Counted from the first letter of the stretch, positions 35,127-45,260 are shown. The stretch: DNA of 64,000 nucleotides from JARRPM01 sp963792815 (GCA_963792815.1 CAWBXR010000004.1:186001-250000), one strand, 5' to 3'. Translations and numbers: made by a program. Notes: generated by a model from the letters alone, not told the origin.

Positions 35127-36935
35127 TCAGTGTCGCTCTTGCCGCAGCAGTTGTTCAAAGGCATCTATCTGGGCACTTGCGATATCGATACTTGCCTGCC
35201 AGAAGTCGGGTTTTGCCAGGTCGACCTGGAGATACTCCCGCGCGAGTTCTTCCGCGCTCATCGATCCTGTCGCGCGCAGCAGTTTGAGATAGTCCGGGTA
35301 GAACGCGTCACCGCGCTGGGCGCGCTGCGAGTAGACGCCCTTGCTGAACAGGTACCCGAACAGATAGGGATAGTTGTAGAAACTCACATCGGCAATACTG
35401 AAATGCAGCTTGCTTGCCCAGAACAGGTCGTCGGCCTGGCTCATGGAATCTCCATACCAGCGGGACCAGGTTGCGGACATCAGTTCGCGCAGAGCGCCCA
35501 CACCCAGCTCGCCTGCGGCGCGCTGCTCGTAGAAATCGCGCTCGAATTCGTAGCGCACCGGGATATTTACCAGGAACCCCAGTGCGGAGGACATTTCCTC
35601 GAATAACATCAGGCGTTTTTCATAGCTCGATTCTGCTGCTGCGAAGAGCTCGTCCCGGACGACACTCTCGGCGAAAATGGAGGCCGTTTCTGCCAGGGTC
35701 ATGGGGTATTGACTCTGGCTGAAGGCAGGTCCCGCATGACCCAGGAGTGAAATGCGTGTCCCAGCTCGTGGGCCAGGGTCAGGACATCCGACATGCTGTT
35801 GCCCCAGGTCATGAATACTATCGGGATTCGGTGGGCGGCAAAGCTACCGCAGAAAGCACCCAGTTGCTTGCGCGGTTGCGGTGCTGCATCGATCCAGCCG
35901 CGCTCCACCATCATCTCGACAAAGGCGCCCATCTCGGGGTGAACACCGGTGAAGCATCTGCGGATGATCTCGATGGCCTCGGGGAAGCTGTATTCCCGCA
36001 CCTGTACCCCCGCTGGCGCCGGCATTGACGCCAGCTGGTCCCAGGGTTCCAGCGATTTTGTCTGATATAGCTCCGCCATCAGTTTCGCCGCCCTTCGCCC
36101 CACTTCCACGTTGTTCCAGGTGACCTCCAGCAGGCAGTCCAGCGTTCGCCTATCAATCCTGCTGGCGTGCAGGCTGGCGTCCAGGAAGTGGACTTGCCTG
36201 GTATGGGAGCGTTTCTGGTATTCGCTGAGCCGCCATCCAGCCAGGGCGTTCAGGATGGCGGCGATGGACTCCGCGTGGGTCTCCATCTGCGCCCGTATCC
36301 CGCGCCACGCCGGCTCCCTGCGCAGGCTGTCGCTGCCCTTCACAATGCTGGCGGCCTGGGACAGGCCGAGAATCTCGCGACTGCCGTCGGGCAGCTTGAG
36401 TTCGACATCCAGGGCGCCGGTCAGGCGGTCGTAAAGGTGTGACCAGGCGGTGTGGCCGTCTACCGCCATCAGTGACAGTAATTGCTCCTCGGCCACTTCA
36501 AGCCGGGTGTCACGCAAGCTGCGACGCTGTTCGATAGCAAAGCGGAAACGTTCCAGGGGACCAGTGTTATCCTCTGCCGCAAGCACCTGTTCCAGATCGG
36601 CTGTGTCGATGCGAATCAGCCGGTTGATCGAAAGGCTCGAATGCCTGATCCAGTTCCGCCAGTAGTTTGTCCACCTGGCCGCTGAGCTTGCGGGCGCCCT
36701 CGTCACCGCTGTTGACAGCCAGCAGGCAGCTCGCATACCGCTCCAGGTTGCGGGCAGTAATACGGGCCAGCTCGGACTGAGTCAACGCCTGCTGCAGCAC
36801 GGGGCCCTGGTCAGCTGCCTCGGACCAGCGCAGCAGGTCAGACAGCCGCTCGCGAACGAAGGCGATATCCGCAGCTATTTTCGGGTCATCCAGGCCGCTA
36901 TAGGCGATGGACAGGTCCCACTCGGGCGCGTTCAT
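35127..36935 (-). pseudogene. M3 family oligoendopeptidase (PepF-like), two frameshifts
   Basis: Three overlapping fragments, 36935-about 36632, then to 35699, then 35702-35127, join into a 602-residue M3B metallopeptidase. The zinc site HELGHAFHSW is in the middle fragment; VNTP at its end continues as MTLAETASIFAES in the last, a classic PepF segment. The first break is a +1 shift near 36630 in a short T-run of the coding strand; the second is one base missing from a C4 run (GGGG at 35703-35706 on the plus strand). The two cancel, so the total length is a multiple of three. AGGAGA precedes ATG 36935. Every core motif is intact, so sequencing error is likelier than real loss. Role: cytoplasmic peptide degradation. 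Confidence 0.85.
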
Positions 36936-36980
36936 AAGCTCTCCTGGATAGAGGGGCTGTGGTTAGTGTGGCACGCGGTG

Positions 36981-38291
36981 TCAGTCGCGCTCTATCGGTG
37001 GCAGTCGCAGTGCCATGAGCGCACCGGCTGCACTCATCGCGCCCAGGCAGTAGAGCACAGGCAGTATGCCCAGGTGCGACAGCCAGGATGACAGGCCGCC
37101 TATCACCAGTAACAGAACGCCGATCAGGGTATTGCTGACGGCCACCAGCTGGGCGCGATTATCCGGTGTTGCCATATCCACCAGGTAGGTTTTGCGGCCC
37201 AGCCTGATGGCGGCGTGGCCCAGGTAGAACACGAAAATCACCAGTCCATACCACAGCGGGGCGTTGCCGATCGCCCATTCCAGACCCACTGCGCTGGCTA
37301 CGGTGAGCGACAGTGCGGCGCAGAGGCCGCCGCCAATCGCCATTGTCCAGCGGCTTGAGCGGTCGGACAGGCGACCCCAGACGCGACCGCTCACCAGGTT
37401 TGCGAAGCCCGCCATCAGCACAAGCAAGCCCAGCTCGCCCAGTTGCTGCTGGCCGTGCTGGCTGGCCAGGCTGACGTAGAATGGCGCGGCGAGGCCACTG
37501 CTGATCAACAGGGTGCGGGTGGCCAGGAAGCTGCGCAGCTGGCTGTTGCTCCAGGTATCGCCGAGGTTGTGCAGGATCCCTTGAAGCCCCTGCTTGCCAC
37601 CCTCCGTGGCACCGGGCTGCTCCCGCAAAGTGGCGTAGACCGCGCAGGCTGCCAGCCAGAGAACGGCCGCGACGCACAGCAGTAGGACGAGAGGCTCCCT
37701 GCCCTGGGGCGCGCCAAACCATAGCAGCGCCGCACCCATGCCTATGGCGGCCAGCCCTGAAATCGAGGTGGCAATCCCGCTCACGCTGCCGCGTCTGCGC
37801 TTGTCGACTGTCTTGCCCAGCACGTCCTTTGCGGCGACGGAGGTAACGCCCCGCCCGAGGGAAAACAGCGCCAGGGCTGCGATAATGCACCACCCGGCCG
37901 CAGCGCCGTGCAGGAAGGCCGCGACCAGGGCCATCGCCAGCAGGGCGCAGGCCTGCACCAGGCTGCCGATAATCCAGAAGCCCTTGCGCACCGGGTGTTC
38001 CCTGATCCACTGGCCCACCGCCAGTTGCGGCAGCAGCGCCAGCGACTCCCGTACCGGTACCAGGGCTCCCACCATGGCGGTGGGTGCACCCAGCGCGCCG
38101 AGTAGCCAGGTGAGGGTCAGCTTGGCATCAACCAGGCTGTCTCCCATCTTGGTCAGCGTCTGGGCTGTTATGTGGACGAGCCGGCTGTGAGGCTGTTCAC
38201 GGCAGGCCTCCGCCGGGATCTCCTTGCAGACCCGGGCGTCCTCATCGGGCTCCAGCAGTTCCGACAGGTTCGGCAGCAGGCGGTTGTTCAA
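36981..38291 (-). CDS. MFS transporter
   Basis: 436 residues with 11-12 membrane segments after a polar 55-residue N-terminus (LSELLEPDEDARVCKEIPAE). The loop LGRGVTSVAAKDVLGKTVDK RRRG has the charge pattern of MFS loop motifs, and RVWGRLSDRSSRW is the loop 8-9 copy. LGRKTYLVDMATPDNRAQLV is shared with a subfamily of uncharacterised proteobacterial MFS carriers. Substrate unknown. The start is TTG 38291, 7 bases after the stop of the VOC gene, so the VOC protein and transporter genes are probably cotranscribed. ATG 38147 is an alternative, but the long N-terminus is usual for this subfamily. Confidence 0.82.
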   Translation of the reverse strand: MNNRLLPNLSELLEPDEDARVCKEIPAEACREQPHSRLVHITAQTLTKMGDSLVDAKLTLTWLLGALGAPTAMVGALVPVRESLALLPQLAVGQWIREHPVRKGFWIIGSLVQACALLAMALVAAFLHGAAAGWCIIAALALFSLGRGVTSVAAKDVLGKTVDKRRRGSVSGIATSISGLAAIGMGAALLWFGAPQGREPLVLLLCVAAVLWLAACAVYATLREQPGATEGGKQGLQGILHNLGDTWSNSQLRSFLATRTLLISSGLAAPFYVSLASQHGQQQLGELGLLVLMAGFANLVSGRVWGRLSDRSSRWTMAIGGGLCAALSLTVASAVGLEWAIGNAPLWYGLVIFVFYLGHAAIRLGRKTYLVDMATPDNRAQLVAVSNTLIGVLLLVIGGLSSWLSHLGILPVLYCLGAMSAAGALMALRLPPIERD

Positions 38292-38298
38292 AAAGACA

Positions 38299-38706
38299 TC
38301 ATCCGGTGCGGTTGCGCAGCTCCACGATATTGCCCTCGGGATCGCGCAGGTAGATTGAGTTGCCGTAGCCCTGGGCCCCGTAGCGGCGCTCGAAATTTCC
38401 CGCTTCTATGCCCTGTGACACCAGGTATTGCCTGATGGCTTCCTCCGGCTGGGGCTCTATCTGCAGGCAGAAATGATCCATGTTGTTGTCGCCCGCGGTA
38501 GGCGGCCCGCCGCCGGCCCGGCCCAACTCGCTGTCCACCGCTACCAGGTCGATCAGCGCGGAACCGGCCCGCAACTGCACCAGGCCGAACTCGGGGGACA
38601 GCTCCCGTTCTACCGGGCAGCCGAGAATGGTGCAGTAAAAATGCAGCATGTCGTCCATGCGGGATGTGCGCAGAACCACGTGATCCAGAGCGGCTACTGT
38701 AATCAT
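38299..38706 (-). CDS. VOC family protein
   Basis: 135 residues with the two-module vicinal-oxygen-chelate pattern: ALDHVVLRTSRMDDMLHFY at the start (metal-position His), NNMDHFCLQIEPQPEEAIR in the middle (second metal-position His), and NSIYLRDPEGNIVELRN at the end (Glu ligand). All three expected metal positions are present, so it is probably an active metalloenzyme, unlike some family members. Reaction unknown; glyoxalase-like or dioxygenase-like are equally possible. It lies directly upstream of the MFS transporter gene and 22 bases downstream of the amphi-Trp gene on the same strand. Confidence 0.85.
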   Translation of the reverse strand: MITVAALDHVVLRTSRMDDMLHFYCTILGCPVERELSPEFGLVQLRAGSALIDLVAVDSELGRAGGGPPTAGDNNMDHFCLQIEPQPEEAIRQYLVSQGIEAGNFERRYGAQGYGNSIYLRDPEGNIVELRNRTG

Positions 38707-38728
38707 ATCGACGGACCTGAAATACCTG

Positions 38729-38947
38729 TTACCAGCTGATCTCTATCTCGATGCTGGACTCGTCACTTTCGATCTCGACTTCCATTTCGACGGTGACCTC
38801 GTCCGGAACCTTGACATGTATCTTGATGCCGTTGCGCACCAGGTCCAGCGCATTCTGGCGGGCCAGGGCGTCCGCGATCTCGTGCAGGAACTTTGCCGCT
38901 TCTTCCCGTCTCATTTTGCGTTTTTCGGAGATTTCCATGAGGTCCAT
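38729..38947 (-). CDS. Amphi-Trp domain protein
   Basis: 72 residues. KRKMRREEAAKFLHEIADAL is the N-terminal helix, and the last two strands (EVTVEMEVEIESDESSIEIE) alternate hydrophobic and acidic residues and finish with ISW, the terminal Trp that names the amphi-Trp family. Members are small, often found near gas-vesicle or stress genes, and have no assigned reaction. It is followed by the VOC and MFS genes in the same direction and may be part of that operon. Small and compact, but the match in length and ending is good. Confidence 0.82.
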   Translation of the reverse strand: MDLMEISEKRKMRREEAAKFLHEIADALARQNALDLVRNGIKIHVKVPDEVTVEMEVEIESDESSIEIEISW

Positions 38948-39010
38948 ATCTGCTCCCGGCTCGTGAGATGAATGTCCAATGTACCGAAAAACCGGCCGGG
39001 AGAGTAGCTA

Positions 39011-40285
39011 TCACGGTGTCGCTGAGGCAGCCGGCTTCGCCAGGCGTTCGCCATTGGCCCTGTGTTTAAGGAAATACCATGCTGGCACCAGCACCATGAC
39101 GCCGAGCAGACCTGCGGCAACAAACAGGGATTCGTAGCCCACCCGGCTCGCGACCCAGCCCGAGGCCATGCCTACCATTCCCGACAGGATCACCTGGAGG
39201 CAGGTCTGCAGGCTGTAGTCCGCACCCTCATGGTTTTCCCTGCACTGGTCCATCATCAGGGCAAACAGGACCACGGTGGACATGCCGTCAGCCATCTGTT
39301 CGAACAGCATCACCGCGTAGATCGTGTTCAATTGGGTTTGTCCGGAGGCGATCAGGGCAAAGCTGCCTATGCCGATAGCCTGTAACAGCCCGAACCCCAG
39401 CATTGTCAGGCGCGGCCCGAGACGATAGTAAAGCAGTCCGCCGACAATGGCGGCCAGTATGCCGGCTACCGAGGAAGCCAGGGTGAGGGTGCCGATGGTC
39501 GAGAGCGTCAGGCCCGCGTCCACCAGCATGGGTTTCACCATGCCCGACCCAAGCGCGTCCCCCAGTTTGTAGGACACCAGCACTACCAGCCACAGGGCGA
39601 TTTCTGGCTGCCGAAAGAACTCGAGGTTACTTTGCCAGGAGAATGCCGGTGAGGATGGGGCCGGCTCGCCGGCCCCGTTTGCGTTGATGTCCGGGCGTTC
39701 CCGAAAGAGCAGCGCGGGCAGGGTGAGCAGCGCCAGCAGGCCCGCAAGTATGAAAAAACTGGACTGCCAGCCGACCCGGTCTATCGCCAGCAACAGCAGG
39801 CTGCCGCCGATGATCATCCCCAGCTTGTAACCCGATACCTGGATACTGTTGCCCACGCCGCGCCAGGCGCTGGGTAACAGCTTTACCGTGAGGCCGTCGG
39901 TGGCGATATCCTGGGTGGCGGAGCAGACATTGAACAACATCAGGATCGCGAAGAATGGCACCAGGTAGGACCCGAATATGAGGCCCGGGTCGAACTGGCT
40001 CAACACCAGCAGCAGGAGAATGACAGCCGCCTGCATTGGCAGTATCCAGCTGCGGTGTGGGCCGGTGCTGCGAAAGTGAAACCGGTCGACGTAGGGCGCC
40101 CAGACGAATTTCAGCATCCAGGGCAGGGCCAGCAACTCGAGGTAGCCGATATACTCCAGCGACACCTGGTGTTGGCGCAGGAGCGCGGGCAGCGCGTGGG
40201 CCAGCAGCCCTGCGGGTAAGCCCTGGGAGAAATACAGGCTGGTCAGCAGGATAAATACGAAACTGGATGGTCTCGACCCCGGCAT
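39011..40285 (-). CDS. AmpG-like MFS transporter
   Basis: 424 residues with about 12 membrane segments. LTSLYFSQGLPAGLLAHALP, LKFVWAPYVDRFHF, CSATQDIATDGLTVKLLP and NSIQVSGYKLGMIIGGSLLL follow the AmpG/acetyl-CoA transporter branch of MFS (TM1, loop 2-3, TM4-5). AmpG imports anhydro-muropeptides for cell-wall recycling; this member may do that or carry another amphiphile. GGGGGTGAG is just upstream of ATG 40285. The next gene downstream starts 64 bases past the stop. A polar loop with NANGAGEPAPSSP joins the halves. No other recycling gene is adjacent to support the muropeptide role. Confidence 0.82.
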   Translation of the reverse strand: MPGSRPSSFVFILLTSLYFSQGLPAGLLAHALPALLRQHQVSLEYIGYLELLALPWMLKFVWAPYVDRFHFRSTGPHRSWILPMQAAVILLLLVLSQFDPGLIFGSYLVPFFAILMLFNVCSATQDIATDGLTVKLLPSAWRGVGNSIQVSGYKLGMIIGGSLLLLAIDRVGWQSSFFILAGLLALLTLPALLFRERPDINANGAGEPAPSSPAFSWQSNLEFFRQPEIALWLVVLVSYKLGDALGSGMVKPMLVDAGLTLSTIGTLTLASSVAGILAAIVGGLLYYRLGPRLTMLGFGLLQAIGIGSFALIASGQTQLNTIYAVMLFEQMADGMSTVVLFALMMDQCRENHEGADYSLQTCLQVILSGMVGMASGWVASRVGYESLFVAAGLLGVMVLVPAWYFLKHRANGERLAKPAASATP

Positions 40286-40338
40286 GGCTCACCCCCAGGG
40301 GGTGTATCTCCCCGGTTGGCCGCAGATTGGCACTGGCC

Positions 40339-40965
40339 TTAGCAACCGGCCTTACGGTTTGTCTTGAAGCGTTTTTTCGAACAGTCAGTGCGGGCCTCCG
40401 TTTCCGCTGGCTCCTCTTCCTGCACGGAATCGCCTGCGGCAGGAGCGGTCGCGACCGATGAACTGGTGCCAGCCGTCGCCGGTAATGCACTGCCGGCGCC
40501 CGACTCCAGTGCCGCGATGTCGGTGGCAACAGCCTCCACCATGGCATTGGGTATGGGCACGCTGAGATTGTATTGCGCGATCCTCCAGCCACCGGCCGAT
40601 TTCACCAACACGCCACTGCCGCGACAGGTGCCGAGGGTATCATTTTGCAACAGCTCATCGAACCATGCGATATCGCCGCTGGCACTAACCGTGATTTCGC
40701 GCTGAATGGAAACATAGGTCCAGCCCCGGCCTGCGTTGAAATTGGCCGCGGCAAAATCGCGAAACTCGCTGCCCTGCCAGCGCTCACTGCCATCGGTGCC
40801 CAGGAATACCACATCTTCCGTCATGGCGGCGAAGTAAGCGGCAGTATCCGCATTGGCGGCGGCGCGGTGGAAACCATCCAGTGCCGCCGCTGCCGACTCA
40901 TCCCCCAGCGCCGCGCCGGAAAGGGCCAGGCAGGCGACCAGGGTCAGGCGTTTCATCATCGACAT
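40339..40965 (-). CDS. Secreted SnoaL-like (NTF2 fold) protein
   Basis: 208 residues with a signal peptide (MMKRLTLVACLALSGAALG). The domain (about 28-140) shows AALDGFHRAAANADTAAYFA, VFLGTDGSERWQGSEFRDFA, IAWFDELLQN and GGWRIAQYNLSVPIPN, the usual SnoaL_3/DUF4440 order. A low-complexity Ala/Glu/Ser region and a basic end with two cysteines (DCSKKRFKTNRKAGC) follow, which the family does not normally have. Enzymatic role unknown. AGGAAG precedes the ATG. It is divergent from the crotonase gene (214 bases between starts) and lies upstream of the AmpG-like gene. Confidence 0.75.
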   Translation of the reverse strand: MSMMKRLTLVACLALSGAALGDESAAAALDGFHRAAANADTAAYFAAMTEDVVFLGTDGSERWQGSEFRDFAAANFNAGRGWTYVSIQREITVSASGDIAWFDELLQNDTLGTCRGSGVLVKSAGGWRIAQYNLSVPIPNAMVEAVATDIAALESGAGSALPATAGTSSSVATAPAAGDSVQEEEPAETEARTDCSKKRFKTNRKAGC

Positions 40966-41179
40966 ATTCGCTTCCTCACACTTGGGGGCGACCGGGTCCG
41001 TCGGTCTGTATCCTGGCCCTGGCGGAATTCATTCGCCAGGTAAAGCCGCAAGCGGTCGGATGCCTAGTGTAGTGGTTTACATCCTGCGCGCAAAGCTGGC
41101 GGCCTGGTTGGCGGTTACGGCACGACTTGTCAGTCGTGTCCTTCATGTTAAATTGGAGAAAAATCCCGAGGATAACAAC

Positions 41180-42034
41180 GTGACCTTTTCTTCCCTGCGC
41201 TATGAAACCCGGGGCCGCATCGCCCGCATCACCCTGAACCGGCCGGAACGCCTTAACGCGATATCGGCAGAAATGCCCGGGGAGATCGCCGCCGCGGTGG
41301 CAAAAGCCAATGACGATGATGGGGTCCATGTCATTATCCTGCAGGGTGAGGGCAAGGGCTTCTGCTCGGGCTACGACCTGAAGGAGTTTGCCGAGACGCC
41401 GGGTGCCAATGCCGGTGTCCAGGAAATGCCCTGGGATCCCATGCGTGATTATCGTTTCATGAAGGCCTGTACCGACCATTTCAGCTCCCTCTGGCGCAGT
41501 TACAAGCCGACCATAGCGAAGGTACACCACGTCGCGGTTGCCGGTGGCTCCGATATTGCCCTGGCCTGCGATTTCGTGATCATGGAAGAGGAGGCCCGCA
41601 TCGGCTACCCCCCCGCCCGGGTGTGGGGCTGTCCCACCACGGCCATGTGGGTATATCGCCTGGGCGCGGAGAAAGCCAAGCGCATGCTGCTTACCGGGGA
41701 CCTTGTCACGGGCCGGGAGGCAAAGGAAATGGGGCTGGTGCTGGACGCGGTGGAGCCGGCAGCGCTGGAGGATCGGGTGATGCAACTGGCCGAGCGCATG
41801 GCCGGGGTGCCGCGCAACCAGTTGATGATGCAAAAACTGATGATCAACCAGGCCTACGACAATATGGGGCTGGCCAATACCCAGATGATCGCCACCCTGT
41901 TCGACGGCATCACCCGCCATTCGCCCGAGGGTGCCTGGTTCAAGGACTATGCCGAGGCCAACGGCTTTGCCGCCGCGGTGGAATGGCGCGACAGCGGGCG
42001 CAATATCCCCCAGGGGCGCAACCGCGAGGAGTGA
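41180..42034 (+). CDS. Enoyl-CoA hydratase/isomerase family protein
   Basis: 284 residues of the crotonase fold. ITLNRPERLNAISAEMPGEI, GEGKGFCSGYDLKEFAE (first oxyanion-hole region) and HHVAVAGGSDIALACDFVIM (second, with GGSD in place of the common GGGxE) define it. The usual catalytic Glu pair is not obvious, so hydration, isomerisation or another thioester reaction are all possible. I choose GTG 41180 because GAGG lies 8 bases before it and the family starts at this point; the open frame to 40853 is upstream filler. The family III CoA-transferase gene follows after 107 bases in the same direction, suggesting a joint acyl-CoA pathway. Confidence 0.87.
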   Translation: MTFSSLRYETRGRIARITLNRPERLNAISAEMPGEIAAAVAKANDDDGVHVIILQGEGKGFCSGYDLKEFAETPGANAGVQEMPWDPMRDYRFMKACTDHFSSLWRSYKPTIAKVHHVAVAGGSDIALACDFVIMEEEARIGYPPARVWGCPTTAMWVYRLGAEKAKRMLLTGDLVTGREAKEMGLVLDAVEPAALEDRVMQLAERMAGVPRNQLMMQKLMINQAYDNMGLANTQMIATLFDGITRHSPEGAWFKDYAEANGFAAAVEWRDSGRNIPQGRNREE

Positions 42035-42141
42035 CCGGTTGGCGCCGAAAAATGGCGCCCTGCAGGACAGTACGGCCGATCACGTCTATTCTCTAAGACC
42101 GGATGGTAACCACAATAAGACTTAACAGGTGAGGGCTCAGC

Positions 42142-43354
42142 ATGGCGGAACAATCTCTTTTCAGCGATCTGCTGGTTATCGACTGCGCGAGCTTTATAGC
42201 CGGCCCTGCCGCCGCCACGATTCTGGCCGATTTTGGCGCCCGGGTTATCAAGATTGAACCGCCCGGCAGCGGGGACGGTTATCGCCGCCTGCGACAGCTG
42301 CCTGGGGTGCCCACCTGTGATCTCAACTACCCCTGGCGGTTGACCAACCGGGGCAAGCAAAGCCTGAGCGTCGATCTCAAGCAGCCCGAGGGCCGGGAGA
42401 TGCTGGATCTGCTGGTGCGTCGGGCTGACGTCTTCATAACCAACTATCCGCTGGGCGTGCGCGAGAGCCTGCGGCTTCGCTACAGCGATATCAGCGCGAT
42501 TAATCCGCAGCTGATTTACGCCTCTTTTACTCCCTACGGCGAGTCGGGCCCGGAAGCGGGCAGCAGTGGCTACGACGCCACCGCCTGGTGGGCGCGCTCC
42601 GGGTTGATGGACAGCGTGCGGGCGTCCGGCGATACTCCTCCGGCGATCTCTGTGCCGGGCATGGGTGACCATATGGCGTCCTGCAGTCTCTACGGGGCCA
42701 TCGTCACGGCCCTCTACCAGCGCCAGCGTACCGGCCAGGGCGCCATGGTGGGCAGTTCGCTGCTGGCGAACGGCCTGTGGTCCAATGGCTTCAATGTACA
42801 GGCGGCCCTGGACGGTGCCAATATGGATGTGCGCCTGGATATCGAAAAAGCCAGCACTTTTACCCAGGTCTACCAGTGCCGGGACGATCGCTGGTTCCTG
42901 CTGACCATATTGCCCCAGGTGCAGGACGCGGCGTGGCCGCGCCTGGCCCGCTGCCTCGGCCATGAGGAGTGGCTGGAAGATACGCGCTTCGCCACGATGA
43001 CGACACGGCACAAGCACAACCGGGAGCTGACTGACCATGATCCGGGATGTCATCGCGCAGCAGGACTGGAGCTACTGGGAGGCCAGCTTTGCCCAGTGCG
43101 GGATCACCTGCGGTCGCATCGCGAAAGCGGCTGATCACTGCGAGGACGCACAGGTAGCTGCCGCCGGATTTCTCAGTGATTTCACCGACGACAGTGGCCG
43201 TACCGTGGACAGCCCCCTGTATGTGACCGGAGCGCGCAAGAGCAAGCCCGCCCCGGCACCCGGCGTGGGGGAGCACAGCACGCAGATTCTCAGCGACTTC
43301 GGGGTCGAGGCCGGCACCATAGCCGACCTTCAGGCCAGGGGAATCGTCGGTTGA
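42142..43354 (+). pseudogene. CaiB/BaiF family III CoA-transferase, one frameshift
   Basis: About 403 residues if joined. The first frame gives LLVIDCASFIAGPAAATILA, FGARVIKIEPPGSGDGYR, NRGKQSLSVDLKQPEGREML and YGESGPEAGSSGYD (the family's catalytic Asp is expected just after the ADVFITNYPLGV region). The frame changes near 43035, and MIRDVIAQQDWSYWEASFAQ through VEAGTIADLQARGIVG finish the protein in the next frame, with one extra base. Family III enzymes move CoA between acids via an aspartyl-CoA anhydride. GAGGG precedes ATG 42142. All conserved parts survive, so error in the sequence is likely. The partner acids are unknown. Confidence 0.85.
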
Positions 43355-43373
43355 TGATCGCGCCATGCCCCGC

Positions 43374-44142
43374 TCAGTAGGGCAGGGTAGCCCCGCCGTC
43401 CATTAACAAATGCTCTCCGGTGACATTGGGCGCGCCGTCAGCAAAGAACCAGATATTTTCAGCGACGGTTTCCGGCGTCATTACCTGCCCGGTGGAAGCC
43501 TGGGTCTGGTAGTGACCCTTGACCGCATCGTACATATCCTCACCCAAGAGTCCCTGCAGCCACTCGCCCTCGACGAACCCCGGGCAGACGGCGTTTACCC
43601 TGATTTCGGGCCCGAGATTGCGAGCCATGGACTTGTTGATGGCCAGCAGTGCGGCCTTGGAGCAGGCGTAGGCCAGGCTGGTGCCGACCCCGATCAGCCC
43701 GGCCACCGAGGCCACGTTGACGATGGAGCCCCCGGTCTGTTTCATCACCGGCACGACGGCGCGTATCATCTGGAAAGCGCCGATGCTGTTGACTGCGTAG
43801 AGGCGGTGAAAATCCTCCGCATCCAGCCCGTCGAGGTCGTTGTGCGGGCAGAGTTTCGTGGTGCCCGCGTTGTTGACCAGGACATCGATGCGCCCCCAGG
43901 CTTCCTGTGCGGCGGCGGCCATCTTGCGGCAATCGCCGTCATCGGCCACGTCGGCGCTGCACAGCGATCGCCTCGGCTCCCAGTGCCTGGCATTCTGCCA
44001 CCACGGCGTCGGCTCCCGAGCGGTTGCTGTTGTAGTTGACCAGCACGTTGTAGCCCTTGCCTGCGGCCAGGCGCGCGACGGCGGCGCCGATACCGGAGGA
44101 TGACCCGGTGACGATAATAACCCTGCGCTTTTTGTCTGGCAT
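43374..44142 (-). pseudogene. SDR family oxidoreductase, one frameshift
   Basis: Joined length about 255 residues. From ATG 44142 (GGGAGAG upstream) the first frame reads RVIIVTGSSSGIGAAVARLA, the TGxxxGIG cofactor motif. Near 43956 one extra base shifts the frame; removal gives IAVQADVADDGDCRKMAAAA and then NNAGTT, the catalytic Ser/Tyr/Lys region (NVASVAGLIGVGTSLAYACS, KAALL) and the C-terminal NVTGEHLLMDGGATLPY. This is a classical SDR, probably a 3-ketoacyl or hydroxyacyl dehydrogenase judging by the acyl-CoA genes around it (inference). It converges on the CoA-transferase with a 19-base gap. Likely intact in the organism. Confidence 0.85.
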
Positions 44143-44283
44143 TGCTGCTCTCCCATGGTTGAAGTGTTGATGGCTGGCAGGCCTGTTACCTCGAGAAATT
44201 GCCAACCCCCCCAAGGATAGCGTGCTACTGTCCACCGTGGTACGCGCATCGTTTCGATTGCTACCGTGTAGCGGGATACCCGA

Positions 44284-45174
44284 TTGAGAATAGTTCACCA
44301 GTTTGTCGCACTCCTGGTCGCCTGTATCTGGGGTACCAATTTTGTCTTTATCCGCTATGGCCTGGATGAACTGGGGTCATTTACCCTGGCGACCCTGCGT
44401 TTTGTCCTGGTCGCGTTTCCCCTGATTCTCGTCATTCCCAAGCCCCGGACCTCGTGGCTTAACCTGGCCAGCTATGGCCTGTTTATCGGTTTTGGCCAGT
44501 TCGGGCTTCTGTACTGGGTCATGCAGGCCAATATCACGCCGGGCCTGGCGTCCCTGATCCTGCAGATGCAGGTGTTCTTCACGGTCGTGCTGGCCCTGGT
44601 GCTCATGAACGAAACCATCCGGCGCCAGCAGATCGTCGCCCTGTGCGTGGCCTTTGCCGGCCTGGCCCTGATCATGGTCTACACCGATGGCCAGACAACA
44701 CACCTGGGAGTCGCCGTGGCTCTGCTGGCCGCCGCCAGCTGGGCCTGTGGCAACATGGTTATCAAGAAGTCGGGTAATGTGGATATCCTGGCCTTCCTGG
44801 TCTGGTCCTCGCTGTTTTCCATCCCGCCCCTGGCCCTGATGGCCTGGTATTCCGCCGGGCTCGAGGGCATCAGCCGGGAACTGGGACAGGCCAGCTGGAA
44901 GGCCTGGTCTGTTGTGGTCTGGCAAAGTGTGGGCAATACGATGATCGGTTACGGTCTCTGGAACATGCTGCTCAACCGTTATACGGCCGCGACGGTAACC
45001 CCCTGGGCGTTGCTGGTCCCGGTGTTTGGCATGTCGGCCTCCGCGGTGATGTTGGCGGAACCCATGCCCTGGTGGAAACTGCTGGCCATGGTTTTGATAT
45101 TCACCGGATTGGCCCTGAACATGACGGCGAGCCGCTCATGGTTTCGTAGAGCGGGTCGCCAGCTGGCTCCCTAG
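44284..45174 (+). CDS. EamA (DMT) family transporter
   Basis: 296 residues, ten membrane segments in two EamA repeats. LLVACIWGTNFVFIRYGLDE begins the first and AVALLAAASWACGNMVIKKS the second; VPVFGMSASAVMLAEPMPWW is the conserved end segment. Members export amino acids and other metabolites. The start is taken as TTG 44284 because no ATG or GTG lies in frame before the first conserved segment; the ribosome site is weak. It is divergent from the SDR gene (141 bases) and upstream of the acyl-CoA ligase by 110 bases. Confidence 0.87.
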   Translation: MRIVHQFVALLVACIWGTNFVFIRYGLDELGSFTLATLRFVLVAFPLILVIPKPRTSWLNLASYGLFIGFGQFGLLYWVMQANITPGLASLILQMQVFFTVVLALVLMNETIRRQQIVALCVAFAGLALIMVYTDGQTTHLGVAVALLAAASWACGNMVIKKSGNVDILAFLVWSSLFSIPPLALMAWYSAGLEGISRELGQASWKAWSVVVWQSVGNTMIGYGLWNMLLNRYTAATVTPWALLVPVFGMSASAVMLAEPMPWWKLLAMVLIFTGLALNMTASRSWFRRAGRQLAP

Positions 45175-45219
45175 TTTCCGAAACTGAAAGTCTCGACGGC
45201 GCCAACCCCGTTTATAATG

Positions 45220-45260
45220 GTCAATCGACTCTACAAGCCGATAATGACATTGTCGATTAA
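45220..45260. promoter_or_regulatory. Inverted repeat and -10 before the acyl-CoA ligase
   Basis: TATAAT at 45212-45217 is followed by TCAATCGAC (45220-45228) and its near-complement GTCGATTAA (45252-45260), 8 of 9 bases matching around a 23-base spacer, in the leader of the ligase gene. It could be an operator; no -35 is convincing. Confidence 0.3.

Noticed and set aside
37159..38010. A 283-residue minus-strand frame
   Set aside because: Same-strand out-of-frame shadow of the MFS gene, rich in Arg/Gly/Ala.
39627..40592. A 321-residue minus-strand frame
   Set aside because: Overlaps the AmpG-like gene in another frame and shows no domain.
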